The notes beneath the pieces are model-generated. The model was not told the origin of the DNA. It saw only the letters and a program-made list of their open reading frames with translations, and searched no databases. 24,201 bases of DNA from Baffinella frigidus. Lineage: Eukaryota; Cryptophyceae; Cryptomonadales; Baffinellaceae. The stretch spans positions 38,205 to 62,405 of the forward strand of contig MU646596.1 in assembly GCA_026770585.1 (NCBI GenBank), given 5' to 3'. Position numbers and translations under genes: made by a program. Below, one piece after another: positions 1-7,165 of this stretch; position 1 is the first letter of the stretch; each line of letters opens with the position of its first letter.

Positions 1-40
1 GGGTTTTGGGGTTTGGGGTTTGGGGTTTGGGGTCAGGGTT
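1..40. repeat. G-rich telomere-like block (GGGTTTGG variants)
   Basis: Five tandem units of TTTGGGG type open the window. They resemble the degenerate TTTAGGG blocks seen elsewhere here, so they are interstitial repeat rather than a true chromosome end. Confidence 0.7.
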
Positions 41-185
41 TACAGTTGGGGGTTGTGTGCCACGGGCACTGTCAGTCGAGACAAAATCTCTGGATTGGCA
101 GTGAAATAGGGTGTCCATCCTTAAAAAACCTGACTGGAGAGAGCAGGACATGGAGGAAAAGATCCGACTGGCCAGAGGAAAGCGT

Positions 186-230
186 CTGCCCCTGATACCT
201 GATCTCGCACCCACGGCTGGCTGAGGGGGG
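186..230 (-). CDS. Possible exon fragment, copy of 389-434
   Basis: Minus-strand segment after CCTCAG that can read PWVRDQVSGAD. It shares the stretch CCGTGGGTGCGAG and TATCAGGGGCAGA with 389-434, which makes two tandem copies. The CT-rich tract upstream in the minus sense (236-385 on the plus strand) would be a long polypyrimidine tract. The reading frame and the 3' end are uncertain. Confidence 0.3.
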
Positions 231-235
231 GTGGG

Positions 236-385
236 GGTGGGGGTGGGGGGAGGGAGGGGTAGGGAGAGAGAGAGAGACGGGGAGAGGGGAGAGTGAGGGG
301 AAGGAGAGAGGGAGAGAGAGAGAGAGGAGAGAGAGGAGAGAGAGAGCGAGGGAGCGAGAGAGGAGAAGGAGGGAGAGAGAGAGAT
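236..385. repeat. G- and GA-rich simple repeat
   Basis: GGGGGTGGGGGTGGG followed by interrupted (GA)n. The open frames on the minus strand that are rich in S, L and P are only its translation. Confidence 0.85.
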
Positions 386-388
386 GCA

Positions 389-434
389 CATAACATCTGC
401 CCCTGATACCCGAACTCGCACCCACGGCCGGGCC
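389..434 (-). CDS. Possible exon, paired with 186-230
   Basis: The minus strand has acceptor CTCCGCAG, then a segment that can read MARPWVRVRVSGAD if joined to the single A left by the 1.7-2.1 kb exon (phase 1 into phase 1). The acceptor CGCGCTCCGCAG recurs at 928-942 with a different continuation. Function unknown. Confidence 0.3.
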
Positions 435-519
435 ACTGCGGAGCGCGTGTACCCAATCTAATTTCGGACCAAGACAGAATCTGTCCCGCTGTCTCACGCT
501 CCCCACGCAGAAGGTAAGG

Positions 520-980
520 GTGTAGATGCTATTTTAGGTATCAAATGATGCTATCTTACGCCTTTTAATCAGGACAGATTCTGGTATGGTCCGAGATGAA
601 ATCACCACGACGAAAGCTCCAGGGGATAGGGTGGGCGGTGTGCGGTGTGGGATGTGTGGTGGAAATTATACCCTCTAGCCAGAAGTAAACTTTTAGGGGA
701 TAGGATGTAGCCACGCGAGGATGGCCTGTGTATCAAACAGGCGTATTTTTGTTGAGTCTTTCTATTATTCCTGCACTCCTAAAAGTATTTTATTCCGGAA
801 TCCGGATACGTCGACAGATTTGTGGGCGATTGAAGGCGAGTTGACTTTGAAAACAAAGGGATTTGATGCACAGGTCAGCGTTGCGTGGAGGGTTTGGGGT
901 TTGGGGGATTCATAACCTGGCATCCACTGCGGAGCGCGTTAACCAATCACCAGGACTAGAGGTCGAGGGTAACGGATGCA
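520..980. other. Stretch without a confident gene
   Basis: Mixed-composition sequence with a 64-codon plus-strand open frame (721-915) and a copy of the 'ccactgcggagcgcgt' motif at 927-942 shared with 431-446. I see no convincing exon, RNA gene or element ends. Confidence 0.5.
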
Positions 981-989
981 GGGGCTGGG

Positions 990-1128
990 GCCCTGCACCC
1001 TGAACCCTGCACCCTGAACCCTGCACCCTAAACCCTGAGCCCGAAACCCCTGCACCCTAAACCCTGAACCCTGAACCCTGAACCCTAAACCCCGAACCCT
1101 AAACCCTGAACCCTGAGCCCTCGAACCC
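990..1128. repeat. C-strand telomere-like array (CCCTAAACCCTGAACC)
   Basis: Degenerate units CCCTGAA, CCCTGCA and CCCTAAA occur about 18 times. This is the opposite strand orientation to the blocks at 13-19 kb and 23 kb. Confidence 0.85.
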
Positions 1129-1201
1129 ACACCCAGTCCGTTGCTTCGGGTGAGACGCCGTTCGCCATGACTACAGCGTCAGGGTAAAGGGTGTAGGGTT
1201 T

Positions 1202-1381
1202 CCACACGAGGCTATCCATGCGAACAGAATAAAAGGACTTTTGAAATTTTGTGGGAAATGATCACGTTTCCTCCTGCTTTTTCCGGGGAAAACGTGACAA
1301 ATTGCTGACTATTGGCGTGTTTCCTGCGCAATAATCCAATAACTGACTTATGAATCTGTTCGCATGGATAGCCTCGTGTGG
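1202..1381. mobile_element. MITE-like element N, copy 1
   Basis: 180 bp with perfect 27-bp terminal inverted repeats that begin CCACACGAGGCTATCCATGC. It has no coding capacity. A second copy with the same ends lies at 10355-10525 but shares little of the interior, as expected of a non-autonomous DNA element family. Confidence 0.85.
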
Positions 1382-1390
1382 TTGGGCTTT

Positions 1391-1537
1391 GGGGTTCCTA
1401 ACCTGGCTTCTTGGGGGGTTGCGTGGGTTGGGTCGAGGAGCTAATCCGCACATTGTTCCCATCCCCGCAAGAGTGAGGTGCGCGCGGTTTTCGATGTGAG
1501 TGCAATAAAAAGCACCAAAACACCATTGTAAAAAGCA
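1391..1537. repeat. Dispersed repeat R, copy 1 (inverted copy at 21389-21531)
   Basis: About 145 bp matching the reverse complement of 21389-21531. Both contain the GGGGGGTTGCGTGGG segment, GATGGGAACAATGT and AAGCACCAAAACACC-type ends. I see no clear inverted termini. Confidence 0.75.
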
Positions 1538-1553
1538 CCAAAGCACCAAAGGA

Positions 1554-1631
1554 CTCACAACCTGGCCTCGTTGTGAGTTGGGCTCACAACCTGGCCTCTT
1601 TGTGGGTTGGGCTCATAACCTGGCCCTGTGC
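1554..1631. repeat. 29-bp tandem repeat, about 2.7 copies
   Basis: Units beginning CTCACAACCTGGCCTC start at 1554, 1583 and 1612, exactly 29 bp apart. In the minus direction each unit carries CCAGGTTGTGAG, which looks like a splice donor context. Confidence 0.8.
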
Positions 1632-1708
1632 CGCGCACGCGCGCGCCCAGTACGCATCCTCCTCCGGGTCCGCGTGTGTCCGCGCCCCGCGCCCACGCCC
1701 GGACTCAC

Positions 1709-2079
1709 TAGCGTCCGCCAGACATTTCTGGAAGTACGGCTGGTTTGGGGGTAAGGGGTTAAGGGGTAAGGGTTTAGGGGTTAGAATGCGTTCGGGATAA
1801 GCAACCGCGCCCGGACTCACTAGCGTCCGCCAGGCACCACTGGAAGTACGGCTGCAAAGGTTTTTTCATTATTAAAAAAGGGGTTAGGGGGTGATGGGGT
1901 TAGGGGTTAGAGTGCGTCCGCGCCCCGAGACCGCGCCCGGACTCACTAGCGTCCGCCAGACATCGAAGGGTTTTGGTTGTAAGGTGTTAGGGGTTAAGGG
2001 TTGAGGTGTTAAATTGCTTTTGGGATCTGGGACCGCGCCCGGACTCACTAGCGTCCGCCAACCATTTCTGGAAGTACGG
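1709..2079 (-). CDS. Tandem array of a 31-nt exon (PYFQKCLADA), four copies
   Basis: Minus-strand copies lie at 2049-2079 (PYFQKWLADA), 1947-1963 (truncated), 1821-1851 (PYFQWCLADA) and 1709-1739 (PYFQKCLADA). All four keep the same strong donor, GCTA followed by GTGAGTCC. Three keep an acceptor (TTCGCAG, TTGCAG, AACCAG). The exon enters in phase 0 and leaves 1 nt, so it fits after the phase-0 block 3148-3243. Telomere-like GGGGTTAGGG blocks separate the copies. It is unclear which copy is spliced, or whether more than one is. Family not recognised. Confidence 0.55.
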
Positions 2080-2150
2080 CTGCGAAGGGTTTGAGGTTTG
2101 GGGTGTAGGGTGTAGGGTGTAGGGTGTAGGGTCTGGTTTTAGAGTTTGGG
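1745..2150. repeat. Telomere-like spacer blocks between exon copies
   Basis: Units such as GGGGTTAGGG, GGGTTTGG and TAGGGTG fill the gaps of the 1.7-2.1 kb exon array at about 1742-1792, 1880-1912, 1968-2015 and 2085-2150. Confidence 0.7.
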
Positions 2151-2264
2151 GTTATGTGCCTCGGGCACTGTACACAGTGTATCACGGTTTCCATAACCAG
2201 TGTGGTGTACCGTACTGTACGGGTCGGACGCAGTCTACCCCCTACAGTCCCTTACAGTCCCGTA

Positions 2265-2450
2265 CACAACACACCACACACCACACACCACACACCACGC
2301 CCTGCACCCCACACCCCACACCCCACGCCCTGCACCCGAACCCCTACACCCAAACCCCTACACCCAAACCCCTACACCCGAACCCCTACACCCGAAACCC
2401 TACACCCGAAACCCTACACCCAAACCCCCACACCCGAAACCCGAAACCCG
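2265..2450. repeat. C-rich tandem repeats (CACACCACACAC, CCCTACACCCAAACC)
   Basis: A CACAC-rich run followed by about ten CCCNTACACCC(A/G)AACC units, probably degenerate telomere-like sequence. All long open frames here are low-complexity translations of it. Confidence 0.8.
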
Positions 2451-2474
2451 GGAACGAAAGTATCTGCACTACGA

Positions 2475-2617
2475 GCCAGAACATTTCACCTAAGTCAACT
2501 CCCCCTGAAAGCCAGTGCCCTAAGTCAAATGCCTGCTCCCAGAGTATGCCCATCTAAACAAAATGGCAACTTACTGCTGCGGATCAGCTTTGTTGACTTA
2601 CGGTAAAATATCCTGGG
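2475..2617. mobile_element. MITE-like element H, copy 1
   Basis: About 143 bp with imperfect 25-bp inverted ends (GCCAGAACATTTCACCTAAG against CCAGGATATTTTACCGTAAG). It is highly similar along its length to 20331-20477, including the shared interior GAAAGCCAGTGCC and AAATGGCAACTTACTG. Confidence 0.8.
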
Positions 2618-2627
2618 TAGCGATGAC

Positions 2628-3060
2628 CTGCTGGTGCCAGGGCATCTACGCTTGCCCGAAGGGGCCCGGGTCGTTGGCTAAATCTTTCAGGCAACCACAA
2701 ATGGCTCCAAAGGTAGAATGACTCCAACTCATTATCCACAGGTAGAATGGCTCCAACTCACTCCACAACTTGAATGGCTCCAACTCATTATATCCTGAGA
2801 AAGCACCTGCTGGAACCATGGCATCCAAGCTTGCCCGAAGGGAGCCGGGTCGCCAAACCCCTACACTCTACCCCCTACAGTCCCTTACAATCCCGTACAT
2901 TCCCGTACTGTTCCGCACAGTCTCGTACAGTCCCGTACCCTACCCCCGAACCCCTACACCCGAAAGCCGGGCACGAACGCACCTGCTGGCGCCATGGCAT
3001 GCCCGAAGGGGCCCGGGTCGTTGGCTAAATCTTTCAAGCAACCAAGAATGGCTACAAAGG
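2628..3060 (-). pseudogene. Three partial copies of the 3148-3243 exon end
   Basis: Exon 3' ends next to GT lie at 2628, 2807 and 2983. The 2628 copy has an in-frame TAG where the main exon has TGG (GQA-stop-MPWHQQ). The 2983 copy has lost bases and shifts frame. The 2807 copy stays open (DPAPFGQAWMPWFQQ) with the same GTGCTTTC donor as the main exon. Runs of about 30-bp units containing GGCTCCAACTCATTATCC lie between copies, in the would-be introns. Confidence 0.6.
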
Positions 3061-3140
3061 TAGAACGGCTCCAACTCATTATCCAAAGGAAGAATGGCTC
3101 CAACTCGTTATCCGAAGGTAGAATGGCTCCAACTCTTGAG
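2695..3140. repeat. Short tandem units (GGTAGAATGGCTCCAACTC)
   Basis: Imperfect units of about 28-32 bp recur in two clusters (about 2695-2790 and 3045-3140), each just before an exon-end copy. They are part of the larger tandem unit. Confidence 0.7.
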
Positions 3141-3147
3141 AAAGCAC

Positions 3148-3243
3148 CTGCTGGCGCCAGGACATCCAAGCTTGCCCGAAGGGGCCCGGGTCCCCGCGCG
3201 TCCGATTCCGGTGCTGGTCCATCATCACGTCGGCCTTCGCAAC
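3148..3243 (-). CDS. Internal exon, 32 codons, unidentified product
   Basis: The minus strand has acceptor TTCTTTCGCAG with a pyrimidine-rich run, then an open block of exactly 96 nt, then donor CAG followed by GTGCTT. It is phase 0 at both ends. The peptide begins VAKADVMMDQHRNRTRGDPG and ends FGQAWMSWRQQ. It is the full-length member of a set whose 3' part is repeated three more times between 2628 and 3020. It joins in phase to the PYFQKCLADA exon downstream and the 4180-4281 exon upstream. No family recognised. Confidence 0.65.
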
Positions 3244-3269
3244 CTGCGAAAGAACACAGGTTCGACGAA

Positions 3270-3342
3270 ATCGTATCTCGAGGCAGTGAATTCACTGCAA
3301 AATCGGTGAATTCACGCCAAAACGAGGCCTGGTCAAATTGCC
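3270..3342. repeat. Dispersed repeat G, copy 1
   Basis: Matches the reverse complement of 22231-22305, sharing CTCGAGGCAGTGAATTCACT and the motif CCTGGTCAAAT. Both copies lie close to an F element, but on opposite sides of it. Confidence 0.65.
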
Positions 3343-3348
3343 CAGACG

Positions 3349-3453
3349 TATCCCTTAAGTGGCGAGGCCGTCAAAATTGACGGCCAGGAGGTCCTAGGCA
3401 GGTCTTAGGGCCCTACGGTAGGGCGTATGAGCCTACTCGCCACTTACGGGATA
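3349..3453. mobile_element. Foldback element F, copy 1
   Basis: Inverted ends TATCCCTTAAGTGGCGAG and CTCGCCACTTACGGGATA, with a TA on each side that may be the target duplication. The interior has a GGCCGTCAAAATTGACGGCC palindrome and CCTACGGTAGGG-like motifs shared with elements C and E. A second copy is at 22029. Confidence 0.8.
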
Positions 3454-3576
3454 TTCATTGGAAGACATCATATATTTGGCATCATGTAGTGATTGGAGCA
3501 TTCATTGGTGAAACACGCAGCGTCCTGGGTGTGGCGGAACAGCGTCCAGCCTAGCGACGTGCGGGCGCGTTACTTG

Positions 3577-3685
3577 AGCTTCTTCTTCTTCTTTACCAAT
3601 CTCGATACAGGTCCTAAATGAGGCCCTTGAGCCTTGAGTTGAGTGATACAAAAGTCTATGAGCCTTAAGAAACGGGCCCACCTCA
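3577..3685. repeat. Dispersed repeat T, copy 1
   Basis: Matches the reverse complement of 20624-20727 nearly throughout, sharing TCCTAAATGAGGCCCTTGAG and GATACAAAAGTCTATGAGCC. Ends lie near AAGAAGAAG and GGGCCC. Confidence 0.75.
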
Positions 3686-3733
3686 GAGACAGGAGCTACC
3701 TGTGCCCACCGCGGAATGGTTCAGATGACAATC

Positions 3734-3874
3734 TCATAGGAAAACGGTTTTGATTTAAGACCATTGGATTCAATGAAAATTACTACACGAATGCTTTACT
3801 ATTACTAGTAAAACTCATTGTGTATAGTAAATTTCATTGCCAGAAAGTTTTAAATTAGAACCGTTTTCCTATGA
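3734..3874. mobile_element. MITE-like element X, copy 1, with M-type core
   Basis: Inverted ends TCATAGGAAAACGGTT and AACCGTTTTCCTATGA enclose a second palindrome, CAATGAAAATTACTACACG ... AGTAAATTTCATTG. That inner core resembles the M elements at 20-21 kb and the core of X2 (16766-16911). Confidence 0.8.
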
Positions 3875-4179
3875 AATCCAGCGTTTCCAGGCGGCGTTCT
3901 AGTGCGAGAGCGGTCCTTCAAAATTAGGTGATCCGATGAGTTTCAATTGTACGACTCACTTTTGGGGGAAATGATTTTACTACACGCAAAAGTGAGTGCT
4001 CCGTGATGAATTTGGTTGATCACGTCCTGAAAAATGGTCCGTGCCAGGTGTGCATAGAAAATTCTGGAGGGTAAAATGTTATCTCATGTGAGTCTAAGAA
4101 GCACAATCTCAAAATGGAACCGTCATTTTTTTTTCGGTGTCGTTTTCAGAAAGCTGGTCAAAAACTGATGGTGCCGGAC

Positions 4180-4281
4180 CTCCCATGGCGGGATGAATCG
4201 CGCATCGATGCAGTCGGCGAATGGGGAGGGGTTGTAGGGGTAGTGTCCGTCGCCGTAGATGTACTCCCGATCCTTGCACAT
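4180..4281 (-). CDS. Internal exon, 34 codons, unidentified product
   Basis: The minus strand has acceptor GGCAATGCAG, a 102-nt block in phase 0 at both ends, and donor GAG followed by GTCCGG. The peptide starts MCKDREYIYGDGHYPYNPSP and ends CIDARFIPPWE. It is rich in Y, P, G and D, with no motif I recognise. Two further partial copies of its 5' half lie just upstream at 4302-4340 and 4393-4451, each after its own AG. Any of the three acceptors might be used. The copies differ mostly at a few bases (IYGDGHYPY, VYGDGHLHT), so they are fairly recent or constrained. Confidence 0.7.
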
Positions 4282-4301
4282 CTGCATTGCCAGGTGTGTA
4301 A

Positions 4302-4451
4302 GTGTCCGTCGCCGTAGACATACTCCCGATTCTTACACATCTGTTTCAGCTGGTCAAACGTTTCAGCTGGTCAAACGTTCATGGTCAAAAACGGGGAGGG
4401 GCTGTAGGGGTAGTGTCCGTCGCCGTAGATGTACTCCCGATCCTTGCACAT
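4302..4451 (-). pseudogene. Two partial copies of the 4180-4281 exon 5' half
   Basis: 4393-4451 follows GGCAATGCAG and reads MCKDREYIYGDGHYPYSPSP. 4302-4340 follows CTGAAACAG and reads MCKNREYVYGDGH before diverging. Neither reaches a donor like that of the main copy. Between them lie two TTTCAGCTGGTCAAACGTT units, also found at 9366-9400. Confidence 0.6.
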
Positions 4452-4492
4452 CTGCATTGCCAGGTCACAAGTGAGAATGACATTTTCAAGCC

Positions 4493-4579
4493 CATCTAGA
4501 ATCTTATCCATTGCCCTGGTATTCTAACCGTGTTTCCCCGGAGAATCCGGGGGGAAATATCTTCGGTCGCTGCTAAGTG
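4493..4579. mobile_element. Element A, copy 1 (5' truncated)
   Basis: Contains the A-family right half: TCTAGAATCTTATCC, ATTCTAACCG, the CCCCGGAGAATCCGGGG palindrome and the end CGGTCGCTGCTAAGTG. The left end with CACTTAGCAGC is missing. Confidence 0.75.
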
Positions 4580-4647
4580 GATGATCTGGCCGTTATGTCC
4601 AGTCCCCGAGAATTTAATCTAAAAAACTTTCGGAATTAAATCGGGAC

Positions 4648-4665
4648 TTCTTCAAGCGACGGCAT
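4648..4665 (-). pseudogene. Copy of the MPSLEE exon end with donor
   Basis: The minus strand reads MPSLEE and then GTCCCGAT, identical in layout to the 3' end of the exon at 5734-5808. A similar copy, VPSLKE then GTCTCGAT, is at 5004-5021. The rest of the exon is absent in both. Confidence 0.55.
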
Positions 4666-4785
4666 CGGTACTTTTTATGCTACGTTAGGCTTTTATTTAT
4701 CGCAATTTAGGGTGAACGATGCTATCTTAGCAAGGGTTGTATGTTCACCCTGTATAGCGTGAAAATGCGTGAAAACCAAACATTC

Positions 4786-4946
4786 ATAGGCTAACGGCCT
4801 GAAAATGGGGTAGTTAGGCATGCGGCATTGCCTATGACCTCCTACCGTAGGCCGAGGGATCCTAGAACCAAAAAGTCGCGGCCTACGGTAGGAGGTCCTA
4901 GGCAATGCCGTAGGCCTAACTACCCCATTTTCAAGCCGTTACCCTA
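4786..4946. mobile_element. Long foldback element E, copy 1
   Basis: Almost the whole 160 bp is one inverted repeat: TAGGCTAACGGCCTG / GGGGTAGTTAGGC ... GCCTAACTACCCC / CCGTTACCCTA, with a loop near AACCAAAAAGTC. It carries the CTACCGTAGG palindrome. Copies are at 9737-9899 and 15379-15541. Such a molecule would form a very stable hairpin. Confidence 0.85.
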
Positions 4947-5003
4947 TTAACATAGCGTAAACGTGCAACTGGATCAGTGATCTCCCGAACTTAGAATCGA
5001 GAC

Positions 5004-5021
5004 TTCTTTGAGCGACGGTAC
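5004..5021 (-). pseudogene. Second copy of the PSLxE exon end
   Basis: Reads VPSLKE followed by GTCTCGAT on the minus strand. See 5734-5808. Confidence 0.5.
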
Positions 5022-5061
5022 AGGTGCACTTGCCACCCACTTTCCACCACCCTCCACCAAC

Positions 5062-5209
5062 CCACACGGTGGACTACGGACCTTTTAAAAAAAGTCAACT
5101 TGCCCAGAAATAAACAACTTAAGGATTTTGTGGTGTAAATTTGGTCACGTGACACCCCATAATCCGCCCCCAAATTCAGATCCGAAACCCTCGAAGCCGA
5201 CAGAATGGC
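5062..5209. mobile_element. MITE-like element D, copy 3
   Basis: Starts CCACACGGTGGACTACGGAC and aligns with the reverse complement of 11909-12043, including AAAGTCAACTT, AAATTTGGTCACGT and the end CCGAAACCCTCGAAGCC. It is flanked by copies of one sequence (CCACC(A/C)CCCTCCACC at 5042-5058 and 5221-5238), so it sits inside a duplicated exon end. Confidence 0.7.
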
Positions 5210-5220
5210 TTCCCACTCAC

Positions 5221-5270
5221 CTCCCACTACCCTCCACCGGGTCGTTTGCACCGTCCAGTCCAGCGTCCAT
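5221..5270 (-). CDS. Possible exon MDAGLDGANDPVEGSGR
   Basis: The minus strand has acceptor AAACCACAG, a 50-nt open block, then a strong donor (GAG followed by GTGAGTGGG). A donor ten bases earlier (GTAGTG) is also possible. A degraded copy of its 3' end lies beyond element D at about 5037-5058. Phase 0 in, 2 nt out, which does not fit the next confident exon, so a small exon may be missing or another donor used. Confidence 0.4.
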
Positions 5271-5433
5271 CTGTGGTTTTATCCCTATGGTATGCATGGG
5301 TTTTATGACACGATAGCAGCCCCCACCCATAACATGTCACAAAATGGCCCAAGTGTCTCGTCTTGTCCTTCCCCGGTCCCCCGACCCGACCTCGAAAACA
5401 TTCAAGCCAACCCGAAATCTACAATATCACCCC

Positions 5434-5569
5434 CACTTAGCAGCCACCGGGGTCTACACGGATGCAGTCCATCTAAACTATTGGTACTAGAATCTGATCC
5501 ATTTGCATTGGATTCTAACCGCAATTCCCCTGAGAGTTCGGGGGAAAATATCTTCGGTTGCTGCTAAGT
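5434..5569. mobile_element. MITE-like element A, copy 2
   Basis: About 136 bp, ends CACTTAGCAGCCACCG and CGGTTGCTGCTAAGT. The interior has ACAGTCCATCTAAA-type sequence, ATTCTAACCG and the TTCCCCTGAGAGTTCGGGGG palindrome. It directly abuts element B1, as does copy 3 with B2. Confidence 0.85.
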
Positions 5570-5714
5570 TCATCTCGAAAGATAACTGATTCAGTTCCCT
5601 AATTAGAATTCTCATGTAATTAGGAGGGATAATTGAATTTACTATTCCCTAACTAATTTCTCCTATCCAACTTGCTATTGAGAAGGAACTGGTCCAGTTA
5701 TCTTCCGAGATGAA
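5570..5714. mobile_element. MITE-like element B, copy 1
   Basis: Inverted ends TCATCTCGAAAGATAACTGA and AGTTATCTTCCGAGATGA. AT-rich interior with CCTAATTAG and CCCTAACTAATTTCTCCTAT. In the minus sense it lies just after the donor of the 5734-5808 exon, so it would be intronic. Confidence 0.85.
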
Positions 5715-5733
5715 AGTGGTTGAGGATCGGGAC

Positions 5734-5808
5734 CTCTTCGAGCGACGGCATAGGCGCGTAGAAGTCGTGTGTCCCGTCAATTTCAGCTTCTGACGGAGCC
5801 GGCCCACC
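5734..5808 (-). CDS. Internal exon, 25 codons, unidentified product
   Basis: The minus strand has acceptor GGCACACTGCAG, a 75-nt block in phase 0 at both ends, and donor GAAGAG followed by GTCCCG. The peptide starts GGPAPSEAEIDGTHDFYAPM and ends PSLEE. The first half is repeated at about 6045-6091 (GGPAQLEAEIDGTHD) and the last six codons at 4648 and 5004. Differences between the copies are partly synonymous. The upstream intron holds K1 and a CT microsatellite; the downstream intron begins with B1. Acidic, no known motif. Confidence 0.65.
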
Positions 5809-5829
5809 CTGCAGTGTGCCGCGCCAGCG

Positions 5830-5905
5830 CGCCAGGGCATGAGTGGGGGTTTCAAACGCAACGTTTCGCGCTAAAAGTGTTTCGTGGTACAGATGAAACA
5901 TTGTT
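5830..5905. mobile_element. Element K fragment
   Basis: Shares GCGCCAGGGCATGA, CGTTTCGCGCTAAAAGTGTT and TCGTGGTACAGAT with K2 (15591-15791) and K4 (18470-18549). Only one end is recognisable. Confidence 0.55.
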
Positions 5906-5934
5906 GCACCCATCAACGGCTCCACGTCTCAGAC

Positions 5935-6021
5935 TTCTTTCTCTCTCTCTCTCTCTCTCGCTCTCGCTCTCTCGCTCTCTCTCGCTCTCTCTCTCCCTCT
6001 CTCTCTCTCCCTCTCTCTCTA
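5935..6021. repeat. CT/CTCG microsatellite
   Basis: Interrupted (CT)n with CTCG units. All frames give serine/leucine/arginine-rich low-complexity peptides. Confidence 0.9.
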
Positions 6022-6044
6022 ACTTTGGGCGTGTTTCCCAGGCG

Positions 6045-6091
6045 AGGTCGTGTGTTCCGTCAATTTCAGCTTCCAACTGCGCCGGCCCACC
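6045..6091 (-). pseudogene. Partial copy of the GGPAPSEAEIDGTHD exon
   Basis: Reads GGPAQLEAEIDGTHD and then diverges before any donor. Its first base directly abuts the terminal CCGCTGTGTGG of element C1, so the normal acceptor is replaced by the element end. Confidence 0.55.
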
Positions 6092-6253
6092 CCACACAGC
6101 GGGCTACGAAGGAATTTTCGGCCAATTTTGGGCCGAGTTTCCGTTACCTTATCCGTAAGAGCTCCCCTATGCACCTACAGGTTTCCTACCGTAGGGTCGT
6201 AGGTCTTAACGCTTAAGGGTTATTCAGAAATCCCTTCGAAGTCCGCTGTGTGG
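6092..6253. mobile_element. MITE-like element C, copy 1
   Basis: 162 bp, ends CCACACAGCGGGCTACGAAG and CTTCGAAGTCCGCTGTGTGG. The interior has GCCGAGTTTCCGTTACCTTA and the CCTACCGTAGG motif. Full copies at 7774, 14917 and 16585; an internal fragment at 10694. Confidence 0.9.
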
Positions 6254-6330
6254 CTGAAGGGTGGACGCTGAAATTAGGGAGTGTGCCCTTGAAAAGGTTT
6301 CCAGATCTGGTGGCCACGAAAACAGAAGGG

Positions 6331-6396
6331 TGGTGGCAAAAGTTGACGATGGTGATAGTAAATGTTGACGGAGGTGATGGCTAAGGTTGACGATGG
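6331..6396. repeat. GTTGACGRWGGTGATGG units, inverted copy at 21548-21602
   Basis: Three imperfect units of about 25 bp. The same set appears in reverse orientation at 21548-21602. Confidence 0.6.
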
Positions 6397-6402
6397 AATA
6401 AC

Positions 6403-6458
6403 CGGAATTTCGATGCATCCAGGATGCAGACCGGCCGACCGGTAGAGGATATGGACCA
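6403..6458 (-). CDS. Possible exon VHILYRSAGLHPGCIEIP
   Basis: The minus strand has acceptor GGACCTGCAG, 56 nt open, donor CCG followed by GTTATT. It needs one upstream base (2 nt before the first full codon) and ends in phase 0. It does not match the phase of the preceding confident exon (7145-7198), so it is tentative. Confidence 0.35.
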
Positions 6459-6496
6459 CTGCAGGTCCATAAACCATAAACCATAAACCATAAACC

Positions 6497-6632
6497 CACT
6501 TAGCAGCCACCGAGGGCTTCACGGAAACAGTCCATCTAAACGGTATGTACTAGAATCTTATCTATTTGCATTGGATTCTAACCGCATTTCCCCCGGATAT
6601 CCGGGGGGGAAGGAACTCGGCCGCTGCTAAGT
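6497..6632. mobile_element. MITE-like element A, copy 3
   Basis: Ends CACTTAGCAGCCACCGAGG and CTCGGCCGCTGCTAAGT around TTCCCCCGGATATCCGGGGG. Followed without spacer by B2, the same A-B junction as at 5569/5570. Confidence 0.85.
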
Positions 6633-6776
6633 TCATCTCGGAAGATAACTGAATCAGTTCCTTTTCAATAGGAGCTTGCATAGGAGAAATTAGTTAGGGC
6701 ATAGTTAATTCAATTAGGCCTCCTAATCGAATGAAAACGCTACTTAGGGAACTGATTCAGTTATCTTTCGAGATGA
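6633..6776. mobile_element. MITE-like element B, copy 2 (inverted relative to B1)
   Basis: Ends TCATCTCGGAAGATAACTGA and AGTTATCTTTCGAGATGA. Its interior is the reverse complement of that of B1 and B3. Its right end continues into the 171-bp tandem repeat. Confidence 0.8.
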
Positions 6777-7165
6777 AAGTGGTGGGTGGGAGGGAAACGG
6801 ACTTGCGTGAGGGTACGGCGCCGCAAGATCTCCTAATTAGAGTTTTCATTCAATTAGGAGGCATAATTGAATTTACTATGCCCGAACTAATTTCTCCTAT
6901 TCAACCTCCTATTGAAAAGGAACTGATTCAGTTATCTTTCGAGATGAAAGTGGTGGGTGGGAGGGGGACGGACTTGCGTGAGGGTGCGGCGCCGCAAGAT
7001 CTCCTAATTAGAGTTTTCATTCAATTAGGAGGCATAATTGAATTTACTATGCCCTAACTAATTTCTCCTATTCAACCTCCTATTAAAAAGGAACTGATTC
7101 AGTTATCTTTCGAGATGAAAGTGGTGGGTGGGAGGGGGACGGACTTGCGTGAGGGTGCGACGCCG
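6749..7165. repeat. 171-bp tandem repeat, about 2.4 copies
   Basis: GAACTGATTCAGTTATCTTT starts at 6749, 6920 and 7091, exactly 171 bp apart, with near-identical units. Each unit joins a B-element interior to the 3' end of the 7145-7198 exon and its donor. The plus-strand 108-codon frame here is open only because 171 is a multiple of three. Confidence 0.9.
6803..7004 (-). pseudogene. Two extra copies of the ILRRRTLTQ exon end
   Basis: Minus-strand ends at 6803 and 6974 read ILRRRTLTQ followed by GTCCGT, as in the complete exon ending at 7145. Upstream of each is AT-rich B-element sequence (CTAATTAGGAG) rather than an acceptor. Confidence 0.65.

Noticed and set aside
72-506. Long minus-strand frames rich in S, L and P
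   Set aside because: Translation of the GA/CT simple repeat.
721-915. Plus-strand 64-codon frame MACVSNRRIF...
   Set aside because: Codon use and composition unlike the exon blocks; no duplicated junctions and no support beyond being open, though a donor-like GTCAGC follows GCACAG.
1262-1558. Minus-strand 98-codon frame
   Set aside because: Spans the right part of element N1 and repeat R1, and is not preserved as a frame in the R2 copy.
2154-2606. Plus-strand 150-codon frame rich in T, P and H
   Set aside because: Low-complexity translation of the C-rich CCCTACACCC array.
6731-7057. Plus-strand 108-codon repeat protein (ELIQLSFEMK...)
   Set aside because: Open only because the 171-bp tandem unit is a multiple of three. 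The unit is MITE arm plus minus-strand exon end.
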